From contig JAAZKL010000057.1 in NCBI GenBank assembly GCA_012799845.1, forward strand, positions 1 to 6,929: 6,929 nt of DNA. Direction: 5' to 3'. Shown here in pieces: positions 1 to 5,662 of the stretch. The position numbers and the translations under genes are program-made. Origin of the DNA: Clostridiaceae bacterium. Its GTDB lineage: Bacteria; Bacillota; Clostridia; Acetivibrionales; DTU013. The stretch's first letter is position 1; every line of letters begins with the position of its first letter. The notes beneath the pieces were generated by a model. The model saw only the letters and a program-made list of their open reading frames with translations. It was not told where the DNA came from and searched no databases.

Positions 1-373
1 CAGAGAATATCATGTCTGCAGCCTGTGTTTTGCCGCCTTCCCGACTTCTTCCCGACGGTCCTGTACCTGTACGTCTTCTGACAGGCGTGATCCGTCTGCC
101 GGCCTGCAAAGTGCCGTCAGTTTTTACACCGCACAGTTCATCGGACAGTTCCAGCGCTTTTTTATATATACCAGGTAATGCTTCCCGGAGGCCTCCGCTT
201 ATGATGTCGGGTTTCAGCAGATACAATGTACCGAAGTGCAGGCGCCTGTCGCTAAGCAGTTCCAGAAGCCTGTTCCTGTCCGTGTGCAGCAGCTCTGAAA
301 AAAAGCGTCTCAATCCTTCAGGACCATTGCTGATCCTTATGTTGTCAAGCAGCGAAACCGGCATGCCTCTCAT
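1..373 (-). CDS. Unrecognised protein, N-terminal part (runs off the left edge)
   Basis: An open frame of 124 codons reads leftwards from ATG at 373 to the window edge with no stop, so the C-terminus is missing. The start is supported by AGGAGG at 383-388, nine bases upstream; the next in-frame ATG (364) would sit too far from it. The gene starts 46 bases after the stop of the FG-GAP/TPR gene on the same strand, so the two are probably co-transcribed. Residues about 1-85 look mostly helical, with leucine-rich amphipathic stretches. Residues about 93-117 form a very basic, Gly/Arg/Thr-rich stretch without hydrophobic residues, which looks like a flexible linker before a further domain. There is no signal peptide or membrane segment in the visible part. 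I do not recognise the family and assign no function. Confidence 0.7.
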   Translation of the reverse strand, partial: MRGMPVSLLDNIRISNGPEGLRRFFSELLHTDRNRLLELLSDRRLHFGTLYLLKPDIISGGLREALPGIYKKALELSDELCGVKTDGTLQAGRRITPVRRRTGTGPSGRSREGGKTQAADMIFS

Positions 374-419
374 GTGTGTCTGCCTCCTTCATGTATGCAT
401 GTTTCGATTAACGAAGCAG

Positions 420-1373
420 TCAGAGCTTTTGCCGGAGTTCCATGAGCCTGCCTCTCATAGCCGGGTCCGGATCGAACTCAAGGGCATACCTTATCGCTTT
501 GGCTGCATTCACCCTGTCGCCGGCATCCATGAATGTACCGGCCAGATTGTACCAACCTGTGGTGTCGGAAGGATCCTGCCTGAGTTTCCTGATGTAGTAG
601 GGCAGTACTCTTGTACCGAGATAACGGGTTTTGTCGAGTTGCTCGATGTCGATGCCGTTCCAGCGAATAAGCTCGATGTTATATATTCCCGGAGCCTCTT
701 CGTGCCATAATGCCACGGCATCTCCCGAGACCCGCGGGGATCTCCTGATTACTTCCAGCTTGTCGTATTTCCTGCCGAATATCTTTTTTGAGCTTCCGTC
801 CGACAGTGAATACGCAAACAGCATACGGCCCTGCTGATTTGATACAAGGCCGAGGAGCAGATCCTTTTTACCTTCCCCGGAAATGTCGGCGCATGTGCGG
901 TAGTGTATGCTGCTGTAGCCGGGGCTGCTGACCTCGGCCATTTTGTACCACTGGACTTCATCTTTTTTCAGGACAAGCGTCCTTATGCCGTCGCCGGTAA
1001 TGTATGATGCGATCAATTCGCTGCGCCCGTCGCCGTCAAGGTCGACAAACTGGATCTCTCCCGCCTGTTCGGGATATTGGGGCTTTATCAGTTTTGCACC
1101 CGGCGGAAGGAAGCCGTTGACGATGATGCGGTAATCGATTTTTTCAGGTTTGTAAGTTAGCTGTGCAACAGCGTTGTTCAGCGATTTTACAAAGTTGTCG
1201 ACCGGCTTTCTAAGATCGGCCAGCGACGGCAGCTCAATGGTCGGGAGTTTTTTTAATGCTGACATCATGCTTCGTCTGAATCGATCCGTACTGAACTGAT
1301 CGGACCAGAATCTGACGCTTCTTCGGACAATCCTGTCCAGCGCTTCGATTCCCGAGCCTTTTGGCAGCTGCAT
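420..1373 (-). CDS. FG-GAP/VCBS-repeat-like protein with C-terminal TPR
   Basis: A 317-residue protein. Residues about 106-135 carry an FG-GAP/VCBS-type calcium-loop motif (D111-L-D113-G-D115-G-R-S-E119) followed by a beta-strand-like stretch. A second, degenerate copy lies near 162-175 (D163 to D171, followed by LLLG). Such repeats usually build beta-propeller blades. Residues about 270-303 fit one 34-residue tetratricopeptide repeat, with W274, L277, A278, G285, A297 and P302 in the expected places. The first 75 residues are basic and helical. There is no hydrophobic N-terminal segment, which is unusual because most FG-GAP proteins are exported. The ATG at 1373 is preceded by AAAGGAG about eight bases upstream. 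The gene is divergent from the receiver operon and leads a unit that continues into the partial gene at 1-373. The substrate or partner is unknown; protein-protein interaction is the likely role. Confidence 0.8.
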   Translation of the reverse strand: MQLPKGSGIEALDRIVRRSVRFWSDQFSTDRFRRSMMSALKKLPTIELPSLADLRKPVDNFVKSLNNAVAQLTYKPEKIDYRIIVNGFLPPGAKLIKPQYPEQAGEIQFVDLDGDGRSELIASYITGDGIRTLVLKKDEVQWYKMAEVSSPGYSSIHYRTCADISGEGKKDLLLGLVSNQQGRMLFAYSLSDGSSKKIFGRKYDKLEVIRRSPRVSGDAVALWHEEAPGIYNIELIRWNGIDIEQLDKTRYLGTRVLPYYIRKLRQDPSDTTGWYNLAGTFMDAGDRVNAAKAIRYALEFDPDPAMRGRLMELRQKL

Positions 1374-1392
1374 GCTGAAGACTCCTTTACAA

Positions 1393-1422
1393 TTTATACT
1401 ACTTCTATATTCTATGCAGCAA
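1393..1422 (-). promoter_or_regulatory. Possible sigma-A promoter for the leftward FG-GAP gene
   Basis: On the minus strand a TATAAA -10-like hexamer (1393-1398; 5 of 6 consensus bases) lies 18 bases from TTGCTG (1417-1422; 3 of 6). It would start transcription a few bases before the ribosome binding site, leaving a very short leader. The -35 is weak, so this is tentative. Confidence 0.35.
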
Positions 1423-1461
1423 CGGCCAAAACGTTATAGTTTGACGGAGATGTGCAATTCC

Positions 1462-1490
1462 TTTACATATTGGAAGAAATAAGATATGAT
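1462..1490 (+). promoter_or_regulatory. Sigma-A promoter of the cheY-like/cheX-like operon
   Basis: TTTACA (1462-1467) and TATGAT (1485-1490) each match the vegetative consensus at 5 of 6 bases and are separated by exactly 17 bases. Transcription would begin near 1497, giving a leader of about 37 bases before the ATG at 1534. The promoter also argues against an in-frame ATG at 1486, which lies inside the -10 element. Confidence 0.7.
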
Positions 1491-1533
1491 AATGATATAC
1501 AAAATTCTGCATTTTTTTCAGGGAGGTATATTA

Positions 1534-1902
1534 ATGAGCAAAGACCGGCCTACGATTCTCATTTGCGATGATTCCCTGCTTGTCAGGAAAAAAATGAAGG
1601 ATTGCCTTAATGAGTACGGTGATTTCAATATAATCGAAGCATCAAGCGGGCAAACTTCCGTTGAACTGTTCAGGCAAAATGAACCCGATCTTGTATTCCT
1701 GGATATCGTTATGCCTGATAAAAACGGCATAGAGGCATTGCAGGAAATGAGGGAAATCAAGAAGGACGTAAAGATCATCATGCTGTCATCCTCAGGTACG
1801 AAGTCCCATCTGAAAGCAGCAATGGAAGCCGGTGCCTCCGACTTTATCCAGAAACCGTGGGAAAAATCCCAGATAGAGCATATCCTTAAGAATGTTTTCT
1901 GA
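1534..1902 (+). CDS. CheY-like stand-alone response regulator receiver
   Basis: A 122-residue protein that is a single receiver domain with no output domain. All the phosphorylation-site residues are present: acidic pair D12-D13, phosphoacceptor D57 (in LDIVMPD), the hydroxyl switch residue S85, aromatic F104, and K107 followed by cis-Pro P108. It resembles CheY more than Spo0F, but the histidine kinase that phosphorylates it is not in the window. The start is the ATG at 1534, seven bases after GGGAGG (1521-1526). An in-frame ATG at 1486 would add 16 residues but lies in the promoter and has no ribosome binding site. The gene ends 15 bases before a CheX-like gene, and both sit between one promoter and one terminator, so they form an operon. 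The likely role is a soluble signal carrier whose phosphorylation is reversed by its neighbour. Confidence 0.93.
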   Translation: MSKDRPTILICDDSLLVRKKMKDCLNEYGDFNIIEASSGQTSVELFRQNEPDLVFLDIVMPDKNGIEALQEMREIKKDVKIIMLSSSGTKSHLKAAMEAGASDFIQKPWEKSQIEHILKNVF

Positions 1903-1917
1903 GAAGGGGTGTGGAAT

Positions 1918-2793
1918 ATGTATAGCCAATACTTCGGCAATTACCTGTTGAACAATGGTCTGATCAAGCCTGAGCAACTGACGGATGCGCTTGAATATCA
2001 AAGATCCGTGCACCTCAAGCTGGGCGTTATAGCAGTCAATGCAGGATATATGACGCCTTCGCAGGTCGAAGAGATCCACAATATGCAAAAGAGAATAGAC
2101 AAGAGATTTGGCGAGCTGGCGATCGAAAAGGGATATATAAATGAAAAGCAGCTTGAAGAGATGCTTGCCACGCAGAAACAGGGGCACCTGATGCTGGGAC
2201 AGGCCCTGATCGACAGGGGACACCTTACCATCGAGCAGCTCCAGCAGGCGCTGGACAACTACAAGAAGGAATACGGCATGTCCACAAGGCAGTTCAATGT
2301 GGTCAGGAAAGATGATTCGCAGGAGATCGAGCAGATATTCCAGAATTATGGCGAAGCCCTTCTCGGAAAAATGTACAGCGATTATGTGACACTGCTGATG
2401 AAGAACCTGATCCGTTTCGTGGACGACAGCCCGACGGTCGAGATAAATCAGCTGAAGTCCGATATTACGGCGCAATGGTACACCAGCCAGGAAATATTCG
2501 GGAAGATAAGTCTGCATACGGCCATAGCATGTGACAGGGAAGTGTTCGTGAAGTTTGCCGCCAGGTTCGCGCAGGAGGAGATAACGGAGCCTGACGAACT
2601 GGCACAGGCGTCGGTGGGCGAGTTCCTGAACCTGCACAACGGCATATTCCTCGTAAATATGTCGAACAACGGTGTGGAGCTTGAAATGCATCCGCAGCAG
2701 GTGGCGGAGAACTACACGCTTGCCAACCCGGGCAAGGCGTATGTCATCACATGCAGCATGACATGGGGAAGGTTCGACGTGATATTGGTATAG
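1918..2793 (+). CDS. CheX-like phosphatase domain protein with four MshEN-like N-terminal repeats
   Basis: A 291-residue protein in two parts. Residues 6-115 hold four copies of a 23-residue motif beginning at 6, 35, 64 and 93, an exact 29-residue period. Each reads roughly [FL]G, then hydrophobics, a Gly-hydrophobic pair, and a helix ending in Gln (Tyr in copy 4). This is the layout of MshEN/GspE-N motifs, which bind cyclic di-GMP in type IV pilus ATPases. Residues about 130-291 resemble CheX/CheC phosphatases; the key E-x-x-N motif is present as E235-F-L-N238, in a context like GEL-GN of CheX. No signal peptide or membrane segment is seen. The ATG at 1918 is eight bases after GAAGGGG; a GTG at 1909 overlaps that site and is less likely. 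The gene directly follows a CheY-like receiver, so the inferred role is dephosphorylating that receiver, possibly under nucleotide control. Domain assignments are by motif reading only. Confidence 0.82.
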   Translation: MYSQYFGNYLLNNGLIKPEQLTDALEYQRSVHLKLGVIAVNAGYMTPSQVEEIHNMQKRIDKRFGELAIEKGYINEKQLEEMLATQKQGHLMLGQALIDRGHLTIEQLQQALDNYKKEYGMSTRQFNVVRKDDSQEIEQIFQNYGEALLGKMYSDYVTLLMKNLIRFVDDSPTVEINQLKSDITAQWYTSQEIFGKISLHTAIACDREVFVKFAARFAQEEITEPDELAQASVGEFLNLHNGIFLVNMSNNGVELEMHPQQVAENYTLANPGKAYVITCSMTWGRFDVILV

Positions 2794-2861
2794 TACTGCA
2801 CTTGAATAACAGACGGCGATGGTACTGCAAACGGACAGTAGATGCAGGTATAGTATAAAGG

Positions 2862-2886
2862 AGCGGCTGAACGACAGCCGCTTTTT
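2862..2886 (+). terminator. Intrinsic terminator of the receiver/CheX-like operon
   Basis: A perfect 8-bp stem (AGCGGCTG, 2862-2869, with CAGCCGCT, 2875-2882) closes a 5-base loop and runs into TTTTT (2882-2886). An A-run before the stem can pair with the T-run. It lies about 70 bases after the CheX-like stop codon and is a canonical rho-independent terminator. Confidence 0.92.
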
Positions 2887-2909
2887 GTATGCAAGCAAAG
2901 TAATCCCGG

Positions 2910-2937
2910 TTCCCTCCGATTACCCCGTGCATAAAAT
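2910..2937 (+). promoter_or_regulatory. Weak candidate promoter for the C45 hydrolase gene
   Basis: TAAAAT (2932-2937; 5 of 6 bases of the -10 consensus) is preceded at 16 bases by TTCCCT (3 of 6 of the -35). It lies after the operon terminator and before the leader hairpin, where a promoter is needed if the hydrolase is transcribed separately. Start would be near 2944. The -35 is poor, so the call is tentative. Confidence 0.28.
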
Positions 2938-2954
2938 AGAACGGGAAATCATTC

Positions 2955-2990
2955 ACCGGTGACTCAGTTCCGGTTGAGACACCGGTTTTT
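2955..2990 (+). terminator. Terminator-like leader hairpin just upstream of the C45 gene
   Basis: An inverted repeat pairs ACCGGTG (2955-2961) with CACCGGT (2980-2986), followed after one A-A mismatch by CTCA with TGAG and wobble pairs. The stem runs directly into TTTTT (2986-2990). The T-run ends only four bases before the GAAGGGG ribosome binding site of the next gene. It could be a second terminator for the upstream operon or an attenuator or protective stem-loop in the hydrolase leader. No competing antiterminator arm was found by eye. Confidence 0.6.
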
Positions 2991-2993
2991 ACT

Positions 2994-3000
2994 GAAGGGG
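2994..3000 (+). promoter_or_regulatory. Ribosome binding site that decides the C45 start
   Basis: GAAGGGG lies eight bases before TTG at 3009. The same heptamer with the same eight-base spacing precedes the ATG of the CheX-like gene (1903-1909 to 1918). A GTG at 3000 would overlap this site and has no other ribosome binding site of its own, so TTG at 3009 is preferred. Confidence 0.6.
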
Positions 3001-3008
3001 TGTTTCGC

Positions 3009-4739
3009 TTGTACAGAAGCACGGAGTCGGGGAAGCGGCTGATACGTCTTGCGAAAGCTTTCAGCAATGACGGGTTTGAAGTTACAAGGACCGTTGTGTA
3101 TAACGGGAGGCTTGGCATAACCGCAGAAAGCAGGACAGTCGTAAATTACGATACCGGTAGGCCTAAAAGGGCTTACTATGTTGAAGGCACGCCTTATGAA
3201 ACGGGCTTTCTCATGGGAAAGTTGGCTGAGGACGAAATCGCCCGGATGATGGATTTCACCGACAGGGTCGTTTTTTCATTCATAGGCAGCAAGGTGCTGG
3301 AGAAAATGAAGCTGGTCCAGGGCATCCTGATAAAGGTGGTCCATGAGCTTTCCAAAAAGACCTGGCAGAAGATGCCGCCGGAGATCACCGAGGAGATACG
3401 GGGCATATATGACGGGTGCAGGAGCCGCAACCCGAAGACCCGTGTGGATATGCAGCGGCTCATCGTGCTCAACACCGGTATAGATATCCTCTGTTCAGTA
3501 ATCTATTCGGGGAAGTTCCTCAAACGCACCCTGGAAGGCATAGAGCCTGAGGATTTTGACATACCGATGATGTGCAATGCGTTTGTTGCAAGCGGAAGAA
3601 GCGCCGGTAACGGCTGTTTTTTCGGCAGGGATTTCACTTTTCCTTCCGCCGGCGTTTTCCAGGACACCTGCGCATATATACTGTATTCGCCGGTGACGCC
3701 TGGAGAAGGATACGGCAACGGGAATAAGTACGATCCGGTTTCCGGGATACTGGGGGAGCGGCGCAAAGCGCCCATCCGATTCATGAATATAGCAGCTCCC
3801 GGCATGGTGGGGAGTATAGCGGCAATGAACATGAAAGGTGTGGCGCTGGGTGTGGACATGTCGCCCGGCGCTAACTGCGACCCCGAGAATGTAGGGATCA
3901 ACTCGCTCATTATGACAAGGCTGTGCGTCCAGTACGGCAAAAGTGCAGAGGATGCCGCAGCTTTGATGGCTGAGCTGCCGAAAGGAGTGTCATGGCTATA
4001 CATAATCGCAGACGGCACGGGACGGTCCTGCATCGGTGAGGCGGGCGCATCGTGGCCGGAGCCTGATTTCACGCAGTACGCAGACGAAGAGTACAGGCCG
4101 CTGTTGCCCGACATGGAGTTCATAAGGAGCCATGCATCCGCACTGTACCGCAACGGTGTCATGTTCAGATGGAACGATTACAAATACCCGCAGGAATACC
4201 TTGCTTTCAACCGGCAACTGTGGGATCACTACAATATGAAGAAGAAAGCCGACAAGTTCATATATCCCGACGCCTTTGATAAAACGGCGTATATCAACAG
4301 GGTCGGTGACAGTAACTGCCCTTCCACGTATTATTTTGCTCCCCAGAGAGAAGACAGCGATGAACTGCTGGTGGCTTCGAACCACTGCATCATCCCCGAG
4401 ATGCGCTATTTCGCGATGCATCGCTGGACGCAGCGGGTCATCGGGAAGAGGACCGACGATATACAGTGGCGTTATGACGAACTGAACCGCCAGGTATATG
4501 ACAGGCTGGCGGAAAAGGGCAGTATAGGCTTAGAGGACGCGAAGGAACTGATCAGCTTCCTTGCGCCTTCCGGAAAATATAAAGACTATTATGCCGATAA
4601 TCCCAGGAGCAGCGACGGGAAGGAAACCCGGATAGAGGGCTGCGTATCGGTATTCGACCTGAAAAACATGGCGGTGGAAAGCCATTACGGCTATTATTGC
4701 GACGAATGGGTAAGGATCTCGCCGGCCTGGTATTTTTGA
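3009..4739 (+). CDS. Peptidase C45 / acyl-CoA:6-aminopenicillanate acyltransferase-like Ntn hydrolase
   Basis: About 576 residues from TTG 3009 (579 from GTG 3000). C45 enzymes are made as inactive precursors that cleave themselves before a cysteine, which then acts as N-terminal nucleophile on an amide or thioester bond. Visible marks, numbered from TTG: an N-terminal G-x-P-Y-E-x-G-x-x-x-G motif at 60-70; the likely nucleophile C189 (in PMMCNAF) followed by G-x-x-x-G and the FFGRDF strand with R207; an M-N-x-x-G motif with N274 as a candidate oxyanion residue; a W-L-Y-I-I-A-D strand near 330; S-N-H near 457-459; and a final V-F-D-L-K strand. Two oddities stand out. The pro-segment of about 188 residues is longer than in classical members, and the Asp usually found three residues after the Arg/Gln of the GRNxD-type motif is Thr here. 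No signal peptide is seen, so it is probably cytoplasmic. The gene is single, between a terminator and convergent L25. The substrate cannot be told from sequence. Confidence 0.8.
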   Translation: MYRSTESGKRLIRLAKAFSNDGFEVTRTVVYNGRLGITAESRTVVNYDTGRPKRAYYVEGTPYETGFLMGKLAEDEIARMMDFTDRVVFSFIGSKVLEKMKLVQGILIKVVHELSKKTWQKMPPEITEEIRGIYDGCRSRNPKTRVDMQRLIVLNTGIDILCSVIYSGKFLKRTLEGIEPEDFDIPMMCNAFVASGRSAGNGCFFGRDFTFPSAGVFQDTCAYILYSPVTPGEGYGNGNKYDPVSGILGERRKAPIRFMNIAAPGMVGSIAAMNMKGVALGVDMSPGANCDPENVGINSLIMTRLCVQYGKSAEDAAALMAELPKGVSWLYIIADGTGRSCIGEAGASWPEPDFTQYADEEYRPLLPDMEFIRSHASALYRNGVMFRWNDYKYPQEYLAFNRQLWDHYNMKKKADKFIYPDAFDKTAYINRVGDSNCPSTYYFAPQREDSDELLVASNHCIIPEMRYFAMHRWTQRVIGKRTDDIQWRYDELNRQVYDRLAEKGSIGLEDAKELISFLAPSGKYKDYYADNPRSSDGKETRIEGCVSVFDLKNMAVESHYGYYCDEWVRISPAWYF

Positions 4740-4772
4740 GCCGGCGGTAGCTGTTACATGGGTTTTATGGTT

Positions 4773-4787
4773 CTGTGGCCCGCACAG
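4773..4787. other. Small hairpin between convergent genes
   Basis: CTGTG (4773-4777) pairs with CACAG (4783-4787) around a five-base loop in the 98-base gap between the C45 stop (4739) and the L25 stop (4838). Neither strand has a T-run after it, so it is not a convincing intrinsic terminator for either gene. Confidence 0.25.
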
Positions 4788-4837
4788 GTCCGCGGATACG
4801 TAGATGGTACAGGTGTGATCCTGCGGTCTGTACAGGC

Positions 4838-5452
4838 CTACGATTCCGTAGCAGGTACAGGTATGTGTGTTTCCTTTTCCTCATCCGATACCTGATCCGA
4901 CCGGTGCCCTTTGATCGTGATGACTACCTTGGAGGGATCGGTCAGCACCTTCACACCTTCCGGGAACCGGAAGTCCGCAACTGTAATGCTTTGGCCGGCT
5001 TCCAGGCCGGATATGTCCGCGGATGCGTATTTCGGTATGCCGCCGGCAGGACATTCGACAGTTATCGTATTGAGCTGATGCAGCACCGAATTGCCTGCTT
5101 TTGCGCATGTCTCTTCCCCTGTCACCCTGACAGGTATCTCCATTTGCACTGTTTCCTGCGGATCGACCTTCTGGAAATCCAGGTGGATGATTTCCTTGTT
5201 GACCGGATGGTATTGTATGTCCTTTATGACGAGCGAAAGGTCATGTTCCTGTGCAAACTCGGTTTTGAAAACCGCATTTTTTCCTTTGGTCTTAAGGAAT
5301 CTTTTCAGTTCGGACCTGTCGACCTGGGCAGCGGTGGATTCGAATCCTCTCCCGTATACGACAGCAGGTATGAACCCCTGCTCCAGCAGCCTTTTGGCCT
5401 TGCCTCCGCCGACCGCATCCCTTTTCTCAAGCTTCAGTGTTGGATCGTTCAT
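4838..5452 (-). CDS. rplY: 50S ribosomal protein L25, long CTC/TL5 form
   Basis: A 204-residue protein. L25 binds 5S rRNA in the central protuberance of the large subunit; the long form is also described as the general stress protein CTC. Residues about 4-93 are the L25 RNA-binding domain, with R21-L-L-E-Q-G-F-I-P-A-V-V-Y-G and the hallmark stretch at 76-95 (I-K-D-I-Q-Y-H-P then I-I-H-L-D-F). Residues about 100-185 are the TL5 C-terminal beta domain, with E-C-P-A-G-G-I-P-K and L-E-A-G-Q-S-I. The tail (186-204) is polar and acidic. The start is ATG at 5452, six bases after GGAGG. The frame stays open upstream to ATG 5602, but those 50 codons lack a ribosome binding site and resemble nothing in the family. 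It is divergent from the GH94 gene and convergent with the C45 gene, so probably monocistronic. Confidence 0.95.
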   Translation of the reverse strand: MNDPTLKLEKRDAVGGGKAKRLLEQGFIPAVVYGRGFESTAAQVDRSELKRFLKTKGKNAVFKTEFAQEHDLSLVIKDIQYHPVNKEIIHLDFQKVDPQETVQMEIPVRVTGEETCAKAGNSVLHQLNTITVECPAGGIPKYASADISGLEAGQSITVADFRFPEGVKVLTDPSKVVITIKGHRSDQVSDEEKETHIPVPATES

Positions 5453-5488
5453 GGTTGTCCTCCGATAGGTTATTTTTTTCGTAAGGTT

Positions 5489-5515
5489 ATTATTAACAAA
5501 TAAACTTTTTCTAAA
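5489..5515 (-). promoter_or_regulatory. Tentative promoter region for L25
   Basis: On the minus strand TTTAGA (5510-5515; 4 of 6) and AATAAT (5489-5494; 5 of 6) are separated by 15 bases, shorter than the usual 17. CTGACA (5518-5523; 5 of 6 of the -35) lies just upstream but has no well-spaced -10. The segment is very AT-rich and probably holds the promoter, though the exact elements are uncertain. Confidence 0.25.
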
Positions 5516-5585
5516 CGTGTCAGCGAAAGAGTCGTGTACGGCGGCGGAAGAACGCATACGAAGTAAGCTGACGTATTCGTTATGT

Positions 5586-5598
5586 AATTCTGTGAATT
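5586..5598. repeat. Short palindrome over the GH94 -35 position
   Basis: AATTC (5586-5590) and GAATT (5594-5598) form a perfect 5-bp inverted repeat around TGT. It lies where the -35 element of the GH94 promoter would be. An operator is possible, but arms this short occur by chance. Confidence 0.25.
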
Positions 5599-5610
5599 CC
5601 ATGAAAATTA

Positions 5611-5619
5611 TGTTAAAAT
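5611..5619 (+). promoter_or_regulatory. Extended -10 promoter of the GH94 gene
   Basis: TGTTAAAAT is a TGn-extended -10 with a hexamer matching at 5 of 6 bases. No good -35 exists at 16-18 bases (TGTGAA at 5591-5596 is poor), as expected for an extended -10 or an activator-dependent promoter. Transcription would start near 5626, about 37 bases before the ATG. Confidence 0.45.
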
Positions 5620-5662
5620 GGACTGGTATTATTTATTTTACAAATACTAAGGAGGGCGCCTC

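Noticed and set aside
12..710. A 232-codon plus-strand open frame at the left end
   Set aside because: It lies antisense to two better-supported minus-strand genes with ribosome binding sites and recognisable motifs; it has no ribosome site and its Ser/Pro/Leu-rich translation is typical of an antisense shadow.
1486..1533. 16-codon upstream extension of the receiver from ATG 1486
   Set aside because: That ATG is inside the -10 element of the promoter and lacks a ribosome site; ATG 1534 follows GGGAGG and begins just before the first receiver strand.
1792..2898. A 368-codon minus-strand open frame opposite the CheX-like gene
   Set aside because: It is antisense to a gene with clear repeats and an E-x-x-N motif, covers the operon terminator, and its translation is His/Leu/Arg-rich without a recognisable domain.
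2896..2922. Flagellar sigma-D-like promoter (CAAA, 15 bases, TCCGATTA) before the C45 gene
   Set aside because: The spacing fits, but only 3 of 4 and 5 of 8 bases match and no motility gene follows; chance is a sufficient explanation.
4806..4869. Repeated GTACAGG elements (4806-4817, 4829-4836, 4854-4869)
   Set aside because: Short, imperfect copies that partly lie in the L25 C-terminal codons; no regular spacing or hairpin with a T-run, so treated as coincidence or a small local duplication.
5453..5602. 50-codon N-terminal extension of L25 up to ATG 5602
   Set aside because: There is no ribosome binding site before 5602, the added residues do not resemble L25, and ATG 5452 has GGAGG at good spacing. 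The region is AT-rich promoter-like DNA.
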